A DNA stretch of 64,000 nucleotides. It comes from HGM13233 sp964478515. Its GTDB lineage: Bacteria > Bacillota > Clostridia > Oscillospirales > Ruminococcaceae. Numbering within the stretch: position 1 is the stretch's first letter; every line of letters starts with the position of its first letter. Under the pieces are notes generated by a model. The model was not told the origin of the DNA, made no database searches, and worked only from the letters and a program-made list of their open reading frames with translations. A program made the translations under genes and the position numbers. Shown here piece after piece: positions 32,478 through 41,964 of the stretch. The stretch is from positions 1 through 64,000 of the forward strand of contig CAYZIL010000005.1 in assembly GCA_964478515.1 (NCBI GenBank), given 5' to 3'.

Positions 32478-32756
32478 ATGGGACGCAGTGTCAAAAAAGG
32501 ACCTTATGTCCAGACCGCGCTGCTTGAGCGCGTTCGCCTGATGAACAAGAACGGCGAAAAAAGGGTCCTCAAAACCTGGAGCCGTGCCTCCACGATATTC
32601 CCCGATTTTGTCGGACATACCTTTGCCGTACACGACGGACGCAAGCATGTTCCCGTGTATGTGACCGAAGACATGGTCGGCCACAAGCTCGGTGAATTCG
32701 CGCCCACGCGCCTGTTCCGCGGCCATTCCGGATCTAAGACCGCGGCGAGCAAATAG
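32478..32756 (+). CDS. rpsS: 30S ribosomal protein S19
   Basis: The 92-residue protein begins GRSVKKGPYV and contains TWSRAS and HDGRKHVPVYV. It contacts tRNA and S13 in the 30S head. The start follows AAGGAGGA. Confidence 0.97.
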   Translation: MGRSVKKGPYVQTALLERVRLMNKNGEKRVLKTWSRASTIFPDFVGHTFAVHDGRKHVPVYVTEDMVGHKLGEFAPTRLFRGHSGSKTAASK

Positions 32757-32770
32757 GAGGGAATGAATTA

Positions 32771-33106
32771 ATGGAAGCAAGAGCTTATTTGCGGCATTGC
32801 CGCATATCGCCGCGCAAGATGCAAATTGTTTTGGATCTTATCCGCAATCAGCCGCTGGACAAAGCGGTGGCGATACTGAAGTACACCCCGAAAGCTGCCT
32901 GCGAGCCGCTGCTCAAGCTGGTAAATTCGGCGGCAGCCAACGCGGAGAACAACTTCAGCATGGACAAAAATTCCCTGTATGTCGCTGAATGCTTTGCCTG
33001 CCCCGGTCCGACGCTCAAACGCGGCCGGGCCAGAGCCCGCGGAAGTTCCGCCCGTATTCTCAAGAGGACCTCGCATGTTACCGTCGTCCTCAAAGAAAAG
33101 GAATAA
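32771..33106 (+). CDS. rplV: 50S ribosomal protein L22
   Basis: The 111-residue protein shows RHCRISPRKMQIVLDLIR and the beta-hairpin GPTLKRGRARARG that reaches into the exit tunnel (a macrolide-resistance hot spot in this family). Confidence 0.97.
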   Translation: MEARAYLRHCRISPRKMQIVLDLIRNQPLDKAVAILKYTPKAACEPLLKLVNSAAANAENNFSMDKNSLYVAECFACPGPTLKRGRARARGSSARILKRTSHVTVVLKEKE

Positions 33107-33116
33107 GGAGGATAAG

Positions 33117-33782
33117 ATGGGACAGAAAGTTAATCCGCACGGACTTCGCGTCGGCGTCATCAAAGACTGGGACTCCCGCTGGTACGTAAAAAAGAGCGAG
33201 ATCGGCGATTGCATAGTCGAAGACCACAAGCTGCGCGAATACATCAAAAAAGAGCTGTACAGCGCCGGTATCTCCCGCATTGAGATAGAGCGCGACACAG
33301 CGAAGATTAAAGTAATAATCCACTGCGCCAAGCCCGGCGTCGTGATCGGCCGCTCTGGCGCCGAGATCGTCAAGCTGGAGGAGACGCTCGGCAAGCTTAT
33401 CGACAAGACCGTTAAGGTCAACATTGAGCCGATAAAAAATGCCGACACGGACGCCCAGCTCGTGGCCGAGAATATCGCCTCTCAGCTTGAGCGCCGTATA
33501 GCTTTCCGCCGCGCCATGAAACAGTGCATCCAGCGCGCCATGCGCCTGGGCGTCAAGGGCATTAAGACGGAAGTTTCCGGTCGTCTGGGCGGCGCCGATA
33601 TTGCCCGCCGTGAGCATTACCACGAGGGAACTATCCCCCTGCAGACGCTGCGTGCCGACATCGACTACGGTTACGCGATTGCCCACACTACGTACGGCTG
33701 CGTCGGCGTGAAGGTGTGGATCTACCGCGGCGAGGTGCTAAGCGGCACCAAGAAAACCGTCAAAGAAGGAGGGGCAAAGTAA
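33117..33782 (+). CDS. rpsC: 30S ribosomal protein S3
   Basis: The 221-residue protein begins MGQKVNPHGLRVGV and carries the KH domain with GVVIGRSGAEI. The ATG at 33117 is preceded by AAGGAGG. A longer frame from 32979 runs within rplV and is rejected. Confidence 0.97.
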   Translation: MGQKVNPHGLRVGVIKDWDSRWYVKKSEIGDCIVEDHKLREYIKKELYSAGISRIEIERDTAKIKVIIHCAKPGVVIGRSGAEIVKLEETLGKLIDKTVKVNIEPIKNADTDAQLVAENIASQLERRIAFRRAMKQCIQRAMRLGVKGIKTEVSGRLGGADIARREHYHEGTIPLQTLRADIDYGYAIAHTTYGCVGVKVWIYRGEVLSGTKKTVKEGGAK

Positions 33783-33783
33783 G

Positions 33784-34206
33784 ATGTTACTTCCTAAGCG
33801 CGTTAAATACCGCCGTGTCCACCGCGGCCGCATGAAGGGCAAGGCTCTGCGCGGCAACAAGGTCAACTACGGCGATTACGGTATCGCGGCGCTTGAGCCG
33901 GGCTGGATTAAATCCAACCAGATTGAAGCCGCCCGTGTCGCCATGACACGTTACATTAAGCGCGGCGGACAGGTCTGGATTAAGATCTTCCCCGACAAGC
34001 CCGTTACCGAAAAACCGGCCGAAACCCGCATGGGTTCCGGTAAAGGCAGCCCTGAATACTGGGTGGCGGTCGTTAAACCGGGCCGCGTGATGTTCGAGAT
34101 CTCCGGCGTTACCGAAAGCGACGCCAGGGAGGCTTTGCGTCTCGCCGCCAACAAGCTGCCGATTAAGTGCAAGTTTGTCAAAAAGGAAGAGGCAGGTGAC
34201 AAATAA
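33784..34206 (+). CDS. rplP: 50S ribosomal protein L16
   Basis: The 140-residue protein begins MLLPKRVKYRR and contains MGSGKGSPEYWVAVVKPG, the loop with the family's hydroxylation-site arginine region. Its stop shares one base with the rpmC start. Confidence 0.97.
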   Translation: MLLPKRVKYRRVHRGRMKGKALRGNKVNYGDYGIAALEPGWIKSNQIEAARVAMTRYIKRGGQVWIKIFPDKPVTEKPAETRMGSGKGSPEYWVAVVKPGRVMFEISGVTESDAREALRLAANKLPIKCKFVKKEEAGDK

Positions 34207-34412
34207 TGAACGCAACTGAAATCCGCAACATGTCGGCCAAGGAATTGGACGATAAGCTGACCGAGCTCAAGGGCGAACTTTTCAACCTGCGTTTTCAGCT
34301 TGCCGTCAACCAGCTCGACAATCCCAACCGGATCAAGGCAGTAAAAAAAGACATTGCCCGCGTCAAGACTGTGATTCGTGAAAACGAACTCAAAGACGCC
34401 GCTGCCGAATAG
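34206..34412 (+). CDS. rpmC: 50S ribosomal protein L29
   Basis: The 68-residue helical protein shows LRFQLA...NPNRIKAVKKDIARVKT, typical of L29 near the tunnel exit. Confidence 0.96.
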   Translation: MNATEIRNMSAKELDDKLTELKGELFNLRFQLAVNQLDNPNRIKAVKKDIARVKTVIRENELKDAAAE

Positions 34413-34427
34413 AAGGGAGAGTAAATA

Positions 34428-34685
34428 ATGACTGAACGCAACTTAAGAAAGACCCGAATCGGCAGAGTAGTCAGCGACAAGATGGACAAGACCGTCGTCG
34501 TCGCAATAGCGGACAGCGTCAAGCATCCGCTGTACAAAAAAATCATTCGCCGCACCGTAAAGTTCAAAGTGCACGACGAGAAAAACGAGTGCCATACCGG
34601 TGACCGCGTTATGATAATGGAGACCCGTCCGCTGTCCAAGGACAAGCGGTGGCGCCTTGTAGAAATAATTGAGAAAGCCAAGTAA
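34428..34685 (+). CDS. rpsQ: 30S ribosomal protein S17
   Basis: The 85-residue OB-fold protein shows GRVVSDKMDKTVVVA and ETRPLSKDKRWRLVEI, matching S17. Confidence 0.97.
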   Translation: MTERNLRKTRIGRVVSDKMDKTVVVAIADSVKHPLYKKIIRRTVKFKVHDEKNECHTGDRVMIMETRPLSKDKRWRLVEIIEKAK

Positions 34686-34715
34686 CAGCTAATCTGAAAG
34701 GAGTGTGCTTCTGTT

Positions 34716-35084
34716 ATGGTACAGATGCAAACCTACCTCAAGGTAGCGGACAACACGGGCGCCAAAGAGATAATGTGCATCCGCGTGTTGGGCGGCTCCC
34801 GTAGGAGGTACGCTAACATAGGCGACGTTATAGTTGCCTCTGTCAAAAAGGCCGCGCCGGGCGGCTCGGTCAAAAAGGGCGACGTCGTCAAGGCGGTCGT
34901 GGTCCGTTCTAAAAAGGGTATGCGCCGCGACGACGGCAGCTACATTCGTTTTGACGACAATGCAGCGGTCATCATCAAGGAAGACAAAAACCCCACAGGG
35001 ACCCGCATCTTTGGACCGGTCGCGAGAGAACTGCGCGAAAAAGAGTACCTGAAAATACTCTCTCTCGCACCCGAAGTGCTGTAA
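34716..35084 (+). CDS. rplN: 50S ribosomal protein L14
   Basis: The 122-residue protein begins MVQMQTYLKVADNTGAKE and contains RILGG-like and GTRIFGPVARELR blocks. It forms intersubunit contacts. The start follows AAAGGAG. Confidence 0.98.
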   Translation: MVQMQTYLKVADNTGAKEIMCIRVLGGSRRRYANIGDVIVASVKKAAPGGSVKKGDVVKAVVVRSKKGMRRDDGSYIRFDDNAAVIIKEDKNPTGTRIFGPVARELREKEYLKILSLAPEVL

Positions 35085-35101
35085 GGAGGATGCGAAAATT
35101 G

Positions 35102-35416
35102 ATGAACAAGATCCACGTCAGAACCGGCGACACCGTTAAAATAATCGTCGGGCGCGACCGCGGTGAAGAGGGCAAAATACTCGCCGTGTCGCCCGACGAA
35201 AAAAAGGTCATCGTCGAGGGCCGCAATATGGTCACCAAGCACGTCAAACCCCGCCGTCAGGGCGAGGCAGGCGGACTTGTAAAGGCCGAAGCGCCGATGT
35301 ATTCCAGCAAAGTCATGGTAGTTTGCCCTAAGTGCAAAAAGGCCACCCGCGTTGGCAATACAGTAGAAAACGACAAAAAATACCGCGTTTGCAAAAAATG
35401 CGGTAACAAATTTTGA
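35102..35416 (+). CDS. rplX: 50S ribosomal protein L24
   Basis: The 104-residue protein has an N-terminal KOW motif (GDTVKIIVGRDRGEEGKIL). A four-cysteine CPKC...CKKCG cluster near the C-terminus probably binds zinc. Of two in-frame ATGs (35090 and 35102) I prefer the second, because AAGGAGG (35083-35089) touches the first. Confidence 0.95.
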   Translation: MNKIHVRTGDTVKIIVGRDRGEEGKILAVSPDEKKVIVEGRNMVTKHVKPRRQGEAGGLVKAEAPMYSSKVMVVCPKCKKATRVGNTVENDKKYRVCKKCGNKF

Positions 35417-35437
35417 GCGGGAGGAGTAGAGTAGAGA

Positions 35438-35988
<551 letters not shown>

Positions 35989-35989
<1 letters not shown>

Positions 35990-36174
35990 TGGCTAAACTT
36001 TCCAAGATTAACAAACAGAAGGCCGACCCCAAGTTTTCGACCCGCGCGTACAACCGCTGCAAGATTTGCGGCCGCCCGCACGCGTATTTGCGCAAATACG
36101 GCGTTTGCCGAATTTGCTTCCGCGAACTCGCCTACAAAGGGTATATCCCCGGCGTAAGAAAAGCCAGCTGGTAA
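35989..36174 (+). CDS. rpsN: 30S ribosomal protein S14, zinc-binding type
   Basis: The 61-residue short form has CKICGRPHAYLRK and CRICFRELA, giving the C-x2-C ... C-x2-C zinc site. The short zinc form is typical of Firmicutes, which may also encode a zinc-free paralogue elsewhere. Confidence 0.97.
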
Positions 36175-36187
36175 GGAGGTTGACAGA

Positions 36188-36586
36188 ATGCATATTACAG
36201 ATCCGATAGCAGACTTGCTAACTCGCGTGCGCAACGCCGCAGTCGCCAAACACGACACTGTCGACATCCCCGCTTCCAACATGAAAAAGTCCATCGCCAA
36301 AATTCTGGTGGACGAGGGATATGTCAAGAGTATGCAGGTCATTGAGGATGACAAACAGGGCGTCATCCGTCTTTCATTAAAATACGGACAGGACAAGTTA
36401 CCCGCCATTAAGGGACTTCGCCGAGTCAGCAAGCCCGGTCTGCGCATCTACACGAGTTGCGAGAAGATGCCCAAGGTGCTCAGAGGTCTGGGCATCGCCA
36501 TCGTCTCCACTCCGAAGGGCGTTATGACCGACAAGCAGGCCCGCAAAGAGAACGTTGGCGGCGAAGTGCTTGCTTTTGTTTGGTAA
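36188..36586 (+). CDS. rpsH: 30S ribosomal protein S8
   Basis: The 132-residue protein begins MHITDPIADLLTRVRNA and ends GGEVLAFVW. In other bacteria S8 represses the spc operon. Confidence 0.97.
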   Translation: MHITDPIADLLTRVRNAAVAKHDTVDIPASNMKKSIAKILVDEGYVKSMQVIEDDKQGVIRLSLKYGQDKLPAIKGLRRVSKPGLRIYTSCEKMPKVLRGLGIAIVSTPKGVMTDKQARKENVGGEVLAFVW

Positions 36587-36597
36587 GGTGGTAAATA

Positions 36598-37143
36598 ATG
36601 TCGAGAATAGGTAGAAAACCGATTACTATTCCTGCGGGAGTAGAGGTAAAGATCGAGGGCAACACCGTTCATGTCAAGGGTCCGAAAGGCGAATTGAGCA
36701 CGACCGTCCACCACAGCATGCAGCTGTCGATGGAAAACGGCGAGGTGAACGTAAAGCGCCCCTCCGACGATAAGGAATACCGTTCGCTTCACGGACTGAC
36801 GCGGACCCTTATCAACAATATGGTAGTTGGCGTGACCGAGGGCTTCAAAAAAGAGCTGGACGTTTTGGGCGTAGGTTACCGCGCTCAAAAGCAGGGCACC
36901 ACACTGGTGCTCAACGTCGGCTATTCGCACCCCGTTGAGATTCCCGAGTGCGACGGTATTACTATCGACGTGCCCACACCCAACAAGATAATTATTAACG
37001 GCATCGACAAGCAGCGCGTCGGACAATTTGCCGCCGATGTGCGCAAGATACGCCCGCCCGAACCCTACAAGGGCAAGGGAATCCGCTATACCGACGAGTT
37101 TGTCATCCATAAGGAAGGCAAAGCCGGTAAGGCAATGGCATAA
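36598..37143 (+). CDS. rplF: 50S ribosomal protein L6
   Basis: The 181-residue protein begins MSRIGRKPI and has GVTEGFKKELDVLGVGYRA and the C-terminal PPEPYKGKGIRY block near the sarcin-ricin loop. Confidence 0.98.
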   Translation: MSRIGRKPITIPAGVEVKIEGNTVHVKGPKGELSTTVHHSMQLSMENGEVNVKRPSDDKEYRSLHGLTRTLINNMVVGVTEGFKKELDVLGVGYRAQKQGTTLVLNVGYSHPVEIPECDGITIDVPTPNKIIINGIDKQRVGQFAADVRKIRPPEPYKGKGIRYTDEFVIHKEGKAGKAMA

Positions 37144-37159
37144 AGGAGAGTGAGATACG

Positions 37160-37519
37160 ATGATAACTAAACGCGACAGCAACAAGCAGCGTCTGCTCAG
37201 ACATCGCCGTGTCCGCGGCAAGATCAGCGGTACTGCCGAGTGTCCGCGCCTGTGTGTATTTCGCTCTGACAAGCATATATACGCTCAGGTGATCGACGAC
37301 ATTGCCGGCAACACGCTTTGCACTGCGTCGACGCTCGAAAAAGGTTTCAGCGGCGCCACCGGCAATGCCGAGGCCGCAAAGAAAATCGGCGAGACTATTG
37401 CCGAAAGAGCCAGCAAGCTGGGAATCACTCAGGTCGTTTTCGACCGCGGCGGCTACATTTTCCACGGTCGCGTCGCGGCGTTGGCCGAGGGTGCCCGCAG
37501 CGGCGGCCTGAAGTTTTAA
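37160..37519 (+). CDS. rplR: 50S ribosomal protein L18
   Basis: The 119-residue protein shows RRVRGKISGTAECPRLCVFRS and FDRGGYIFHGRV. It binds 5S rRNA. Confidence 0.97.
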   Translation: MITKRDSNKQRLLRHRRVRGKISGTAECPRLCVFRSDKHIYAQVIDDIAGNTLCTASTLEKGFSGATGNAEAAKKIGETIAERASKLGITQVVFDRGGYIFHGRVAALAEGARSGGLKF

Positions 37520-37534
37520 GGGAGGAGAAGAAAA

Positions 37535-38056
37535 GTGGAAAACAGAAGAAATAACAGAAGAAACAACGATCCTTCGACTCTCGACATGCGTGAAAAGGTC
37601 GTCTCCATCAACCGTGTCGCCAAGACCGTCAAGGGCGGCCGTGTAATGAAATTCGCGGCGCTGGTCGTGGTCGGTGACGGCAAAGGCAATGTCGGCGCCG
37701 GCATAGGCAAGGCGGCCGAGGTGCCCGAGTCGATTCGCAAGGGTCTTGAAGACGCGAAAAAGCACATGGTGCATGTTTCGACTTTGGGAACCACCATCCC
37801 CCACGAGGTCATCGGCGAGTTCGGCGCCGGCAGAGTTCTGCTCAAGCCGGCCGGAACCGGTACCGGCGTTATTGCCGGCGGCCCGGTGCGTGCCGTTATG
37901 GAAGCGGCGGGGATCTCCGACATCCGTGCCAAATCGCTGCGCTCCAACAACCCCATCAACGTCGTGCATGCGACTATTGAGGGACTTAAGTCGCTGCGCA
38001 GTGTCAAGCAGGTAGCCGAGACCCGCGGCAAAGACCCGAAAGAAATCTTAGGTTAA
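37535..38056 (+). CDS. rpsE: 30S ribosomal protein S5
   Basis: The 173-residue protein contains EKVVSINRVAKTVKGGR, GDGKGNVGAGIGKA and the C-terminal domain. It starts at GTG (37535) after GGAGGAG. Its N-terminus is short and rich in Asn and Arg. Confidence 0.97.
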   Translation: MENRRNNRRNNDPSTLDMREKVVSINRVAKTVKGGRVMKFAALVVVGDGKGNVGAGIGKAAEVPESIRKGLEDAKKHMVHVSTLGTTIPHEVIGEFGAGRVLLKPAGTGTGVIAGGPVRAVMEAAGISDIRAKSLRSNNPINVVHATIEGLKSLRSVKQVAETRGKDPKEILG

Positions 38057-38068
38057 GGAGCTCGAAAG

Positions 38069-38698
38069 ATGGCTGAAACGAAAAAAACTGCAGCTGGCGT
38101 GAAGACCGAGGCTGTGGAAAAGAAGACGGCGACAAAGGCCGCCGCGACCGAGACCAAGACCGCAAAAAAGCCGGCCGCTGCCAAGACCGAGACCAAGACC
38201 GAGAAACCGGCCGCTGCTAAGAGCACTGCCAAAACTGCGGCAAAGCCGGCTGCTAAGACAGCGACAAAGTCCGCCGCCAAGACGACGGCCCAAAAGGCTG
38301 CCGAGCCCGCAAAGGCTGCGGAAAAAGAAACCAAGCCCGCGGCGAAACCCGCCGCGAAAAAGGCAGAAACTAAACCGGCCGCGAAAAAGGCCGAGCCCAA
38401 AACGACCGCCAAAAAGGCCGAGTCCAAGCCCGCCGCCAAGGCAGCGAAGACCGCCGAAAGCGGCAAAGTTGTCAAGGTCGGCGCTGCGAGTGCCGCCAAA
38501 GAGGAGAAGATCCCCGCCGGCAGCATCAAGATCCGCCTTGCACATGGCTTTTCCGGACGGCTCGACAAACATATCGCCACCGCCAAATCGCTTGGTCTTC
38601 GCAAGATAGGCGATGTTACGGTACAGCCGGACAACGCCGCCACCAGAGGCAAGGTCGCTCAGATCTGCCACATGGTCGAGATAGTCAAGACCAAGTAA
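38069..38698 (+). CDS. rpmD: 50S ribosomal protein L30 with a long histone-H1-like N-terminal extension
   Basis: The normal L30 core of about 58 residues forms the C-terminus (from about 151: SIKIRLAHGFSGRLDKHIA through IGDVTVQPD and the end). In front lies an extension of about 148 residues made almost only of Ala, Lys, Thr, Glu and Pro, with near-periodic KPAAKKAE units resembling histone H1 tails. The ATG at 38069 has a good AAGGAG site, and no internal start lies just before the core, so the tail should be translated. Gene position between rpsE and rplO confirms identity. L30 is normally about 60 residues, so the fusion is odd. The tail may bind RNA or DNA. Confidence 0.9.
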   Translation: MAETKKTAAGVKTEAVEKKTATKAAATETKTAKKPAAAKTETKTEKPAAAKSTAKTAAKPAAKTATKSAAKTTAQKAAEPAKAAEKETKPAAKPAAKKAETKPAAKKAEPKTTAKKAESKPAAKAAKTAESGKVVKVGAASAAKEEKIPAGSIKIRLAHGFSGRLDKHIATAKSLGLRKIGDVTVQPDNAATRGKVAQICHMVEIVKTK

Positions 38699-38711
38699 GG
38701 AGGAAGTAATC

Positions 38712-39242
38712 ATGATGCTGCAAGAACTGCAGCCCGCCAAGGGCGCAAACCGCGACGTCAAGCGCAAGGGACGCGGCGCGGGTTCGGGCAACGGCAAAAC
38801 GGCCGGCTACGGCCACAAAGGCCAGCTCGCCCGTTCCGGCCACAAGGGCGCTTACTTCGAGGGCGGCCAGCTGCCGCTGGTACGCCGTCTGCCCAAGCGC
38901 GGGTTTGTGAATATTTTTGCTACTGAATATGCCGTCATCAACGTCGGTGACCTTGAGCGCTTTGAAAAGGGCGCGGTCGTCGACACCGACGCCGTCATCA
39001 ACAGCGGTCTTATAAAAAAGCCGTTGGACGGTATTAAGGTGCTCGGTAACGGCGAACTTACCAAACCGCTGACAGTGAAATTAGCGAAATTCTCCGCCTC
39101 GGCTGTCAAAAAGATAGAAGCGGCCGGCGGCAAGGTGGAAAAAGTTGGCGAGCCCGAGCAAGAGCAAGCCGGAAAGGTCAAAACGGCCAAGAAAGCAGCT
39201 AAAAGCGCCGATCCTACCGATAAAAAAGGCGAGGTGAAGTAA
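38712..39242 (+). CDS. rplO: 50S ribosomal protein L15 with a basic C-terminal extension
   Basis: The L15 core is clear (GRGAGSGNGKTAGYGHKGQ, GGQLPLVRRLPKRGF). At 176 residues it is about 30 longer than usual. The extra end is a charged Lys/Ala/Glu/Asp segment reminiscent of the L30 tail next door. It ends one base before the secY GTG. Confidence 0.95.
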   Translation: MMLQELQPAKGANRDVKRKGRGAGSGNGKTAGYGHKGQLARSGHKGAYFEGGQLPLVRRLPKRGFVNIFATEYAVINVGDLERFEKGAVVDTDAVINSGLIKKPLDGIKVLGNGELTKPLTVKLAKFSASAVKKIEAAGGKVEKVGEPEQEQAGKVKTAKKAAKSADPTDKKGEVK

Positions 39243-39243
39243 C

Positions 39244-40557
39244 GTGTTCCGCACTTTTATCAACGCCTGGAAGATCGAGGATCTGCGGCGGAAGATGCTC
39301 TTCACGCTGTTTATCCTGCTAATCTTCCGTCTGGGCGCGGCAATAGTCGTGCCGTTTATAGACGCGACAGTGTTCCAGCAGGAACTGACCTCCAACACCA
39401 CCACAATCTTCAGCTTTTTTGATATGATGACCGGCGGCAGCTTTTCGCAAGCAACGCTGTTCGCGCTGTCGGTAACACCGTACATCAACGCGTCCATCAT
39501 CATCAACCTGCTGCAGGTCGTTATCCCGGCGCTGGAGCGCATGGCCAAAGAGGGCGAAGAGGGCCGCAAGAAGATCAACAAGATCACCCGCTACACGGCG
39601 GTCGGCATTTCGTTCGCACTGGCTGTTGTCTACTACTTCCTGGTCAAAAACAAGGGAGCGCTGATGTACACCGAGGGCTTCGCAAGATGGTTCTCAATGG
39701 CGGTCATTGTGCTTTCGTTTACGGCCGGCGCCATTTTGCTGATGTGGCTGGGCGAACAAATTGACACCAACGGCATCGGCAACGGCATTTCGATACTTAT
39801 CTTCACTGGTATCATTTCCAACCTGTTCAATGTTTTCCCGCAGATAGTCACCTACTTCAAATATGCAGCCGGCACCTATAGCGAGAGTACCGCGGCTATG
39901 CCGCAGTTCTACATTCTCATCCCGCTGGTGATACTGATATTCGCGGCGATGTTCGTGCTCATAGTCTTCATGAACGGCTCTGAGCGCCGCATCCCCATCC
40001 AGTACGCCAAGCGAGTGGTCGGCCGCAAAATGTACGGTGGTCAGAGCACACATTTCCCGATAAAGGTCAACAACACAGGCGTGCTGCCGGTTATTTTTGC
40101 CTCGGCACTGCTGTCGCTGCCGGCCACAATAAAGGAAGTGTTCAACATCACCGGCGGCTGGGGCAGCTTTTTGGGCTGGTTCAGTCCTGACAACTGGGGC
40201 TACGCCATACTGTACGCGGTGTTTATTATGGGCTTCAACTTCTTCTATGTTGCGGTTCAGTACAACCCGATACAGATCGCCAACGACCTGCGCAAGAACA
40301 GCGGCATGATTCCCGGCATCCGTCCGGGCCAGCCGACGTCGGCGTACATTCAAAGAGTGCTCAACCGCATCACGATGATCGGCGGCATTTTCCTGGTAAT
40401 AGTGGCAGTGACGCCGATAGTCCTTGCCAAACTGACGCAGATAAATGTTTCCCTGGGCGGCACTTCGGTGCTGATTATAGTCGGTGTTGCGCTGGAAGTT
40501 TCGCAGACGCTCGACTCCTATATGCTGATGCGTCATCACAAGGGTTTCCTGGAATAA
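39244..40557 (+). CDS. secY: Protein translocase subunit SecY
   Basis: The 437-residue, ten-helix channel protein contains ALSVTPYINASIIINLLQ, GNGISILIFTGI and the cytoplasmic loop SERRIPIQYAKRVVGRKMYGG, shown here in pieces typical of SecY. The GTG start overlaps the end region of rplO (AGGTGA upstream). Confidence 0.97.
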   Translation: MFRTFINAWKIEDLRRKMLFTLFILLIFRLGAAIVVPFIDATVFQQELTSNTTTIFSFFDMMTGGSFSQATLFALSVTPYINASIIINLLQVVIPALERMAKEGEEGRKKINKITRYTAVGISFALAVVYYFLVKNKGALMYTEGFARWFSMAVIVLSFTAGAILLMWLGEQIDTNGIGNGISILIFTGIISNLFNVFPQIVTYFKYAAGTYSESTAAMPQFYILIPLVILIFAAMFVLIVFMNGSERRIPIQYAKRVVGRKMYGGQSTHFPIKVNNTGVLPVIFASALLSLPATIKEVFNITGGWGSFLGWFSPDNWGYAILYAVFIMGFNFFYVAVQYNPIQIANDLRKNSGMIPGIRPGQPTSAYIQRVLNRITMIGGIFLVIVAVTPIVLAKLTQINVSLGGTSVLIIVGVALEVSQTLDSYMLMRHHKGFLE

Positions 40558-40569
40558 GGTGATTTGGCA

Positions 40570-41208
40570 ATGAATCTCATTTTACTGGGCGCGCCGGGTG
40601 CCGGAAAAGGCACCCAGGCCGAGCTCATATCCCAGCGGCTGTCGGTGCCGACCATAAGCACCGGCAACATCCTGCGCGAGGCGATTAAAAACGGCACTGA
40701 GCTGGGGACAAAAGCTAAGTCCTTTATGGACGAAGGCGAACTTGTCCCGGATGAGGTCATAATCGGCATCATCAAGCAGCGCCTCGCTCAGGAGGACTGC
40801 CGCGGCGGCTTTATTTTGGACGGCGTACCGCGCACCGTCGCCCAGGCCGAGGCTCTTAAAACAATGGGCATCGGCATAGATTACGCAATAAATATTGATG
40901 TGCGCGACGAGCAGATCATTGAGCGAATGTCGGGACGCAGAGTCTGCTCGAAATGCGCGGCGCCTTACCACCTGCGGAGCAATCCGCCAAAGGCCGAGGG
41001 CGTGTGCGACAAGTGCGGCGCGGTGCTGATAACGCGCGACGACGATTTGCCCGACACGGTGAGAGAGCGCCTGCACGTTTACCACGCGCAGACAGAACCG
41101 CTCATCGAATACTATCAGAAAGCCGGCAAGTTGCGCACGGTCGACGGCAGCGGCGATATCACTGACATAACCCGAGCAATTTTTGCCGCTATCGAGGGTA
41201 GACTGTGA
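40570..41208 (+). CDS. adk: Adenylate kinase
   Basis: The 212-residue enzyme catalyses ATP + AMP to 2 ADP. It has the P-loop GAPGAGKGT (8-16), the lid with a zinc-type CSKC...CDKCG cluster and DGVPRT. I chose the ATG at 40570, with AAGGTGA 7 bases upstream. An in-frame TTG at 40564 lies too close to that site. Confidence 0.96.
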   Translation: MNLILLGAPGAGKGTQAELISQRLSVPTISTGNILREAIKNGTELGTKAKSFMDEGELVPDEVIIGIIKQRLAQEDCRGGFILDGVPRTVAQAEALKTMGIGIDYAINIDVRDEQIIERMSGRRVCSKCAAPYHLRSNPPKAEGVCDKCGAVLITRDDDLPDTVRERLHVYHAQTEPLIEYYQKAGKLRTVDGSGDITDITRAIFAAIEGRL

Positions 41209-41954
41209 TAGAGCTTAAAAACCAAAAGGAAATAGATAAAATGCGCCGCGCGGGCGCGATAAGCGCCGGCGCACTGCGAATTGCCAAAGAGGCCCTGAAG
41301 GTCGGGACCACCACCGCGGCCATCGACCGGGCAGTAAGGCAATATATAGAATCGCAGGGCGCACGACCCTCTTTCCTCAACTACGACGGCTTTCCCGCCA
41401 GTGCGTGCATCTCCATCAACGAGGAGATAATCCACGGCATCCCGGGAGACCGGATCATTCGCGAGGGCGACATAGTCAGCGTCGATGTGGGCGCGGTCTG
41501 GGGCGGATATAACGGCGACAACGCCGCTACGTTCGGCGTCGGCCGCATTAGTCCCGAAGCCCAGCGGCTGCTCGACGTGACTGAAAAAGCGCTCGAGTTA
41601 GGTATAGCGGCGGCTGTCAGCGGCAACCGTCTTGGCGACATCGGCTTTGCGATACAGAGCTATGTCGAGAGCAACGGCTGCTCGGTGGTAAAGGAATACA
41701 TCGGTCACGGCGTCGGCAGGGATTTGCACGAAGAGCCGGAAGTGCCCAACTACGGTCGTGCCGGACACGGCGCGCGGCTGGTGCCGGGCATGACGATAGC
41801 CATTGAACCGATGGTAAACTTAGGGACAGACGCCTGCCGCAGATGTGCCAACGGCTGGACAGTTGTTACGGCCGACGGCAAACTTTCCGCCCACTTTGAA
41901 AACTCGGTGGCAATAACCGGCGGCGCAAGACCGCTGATACTCACCGCCGAATAG
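41205..41954 (+). CDS. map: Methionine aminopeptidase, type I
   Basis: The 249-residue dinuclear metallo-enzyme removes the initiator methionine. Metal-ligand blocks SVDVGAVWGGYNGDNAATF, GHGVGRDLHEEP and the late EPMVN and FENSVAIT are visible. It starts at GTG within the adk stop (overlap of four bases). Confidence 0.96.
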   Translation: MIELKNQKEIDKMRRAGAISAGALRIAKEALKVGTTTAAIDRAVRQYIESQGARPSFLNYDGFPASACISINEEIIHGIPGDRIIREGDIVSVDVGAVWGGYNGDNAATFGVGRISPEAQRLLDVTEKALELGIAAAVSGNRLGDIGFAIQSYVESNGCSVVKEYIGHGVGRDLHEEPEVPNYGRAGHGARLVPGMTIAIEPMVNLGTDACRRCANGWTVVTADGKLSAHFENSVAITGGARPLILTAE

Positions 41955-41964
41955 GAGGCCGGGA

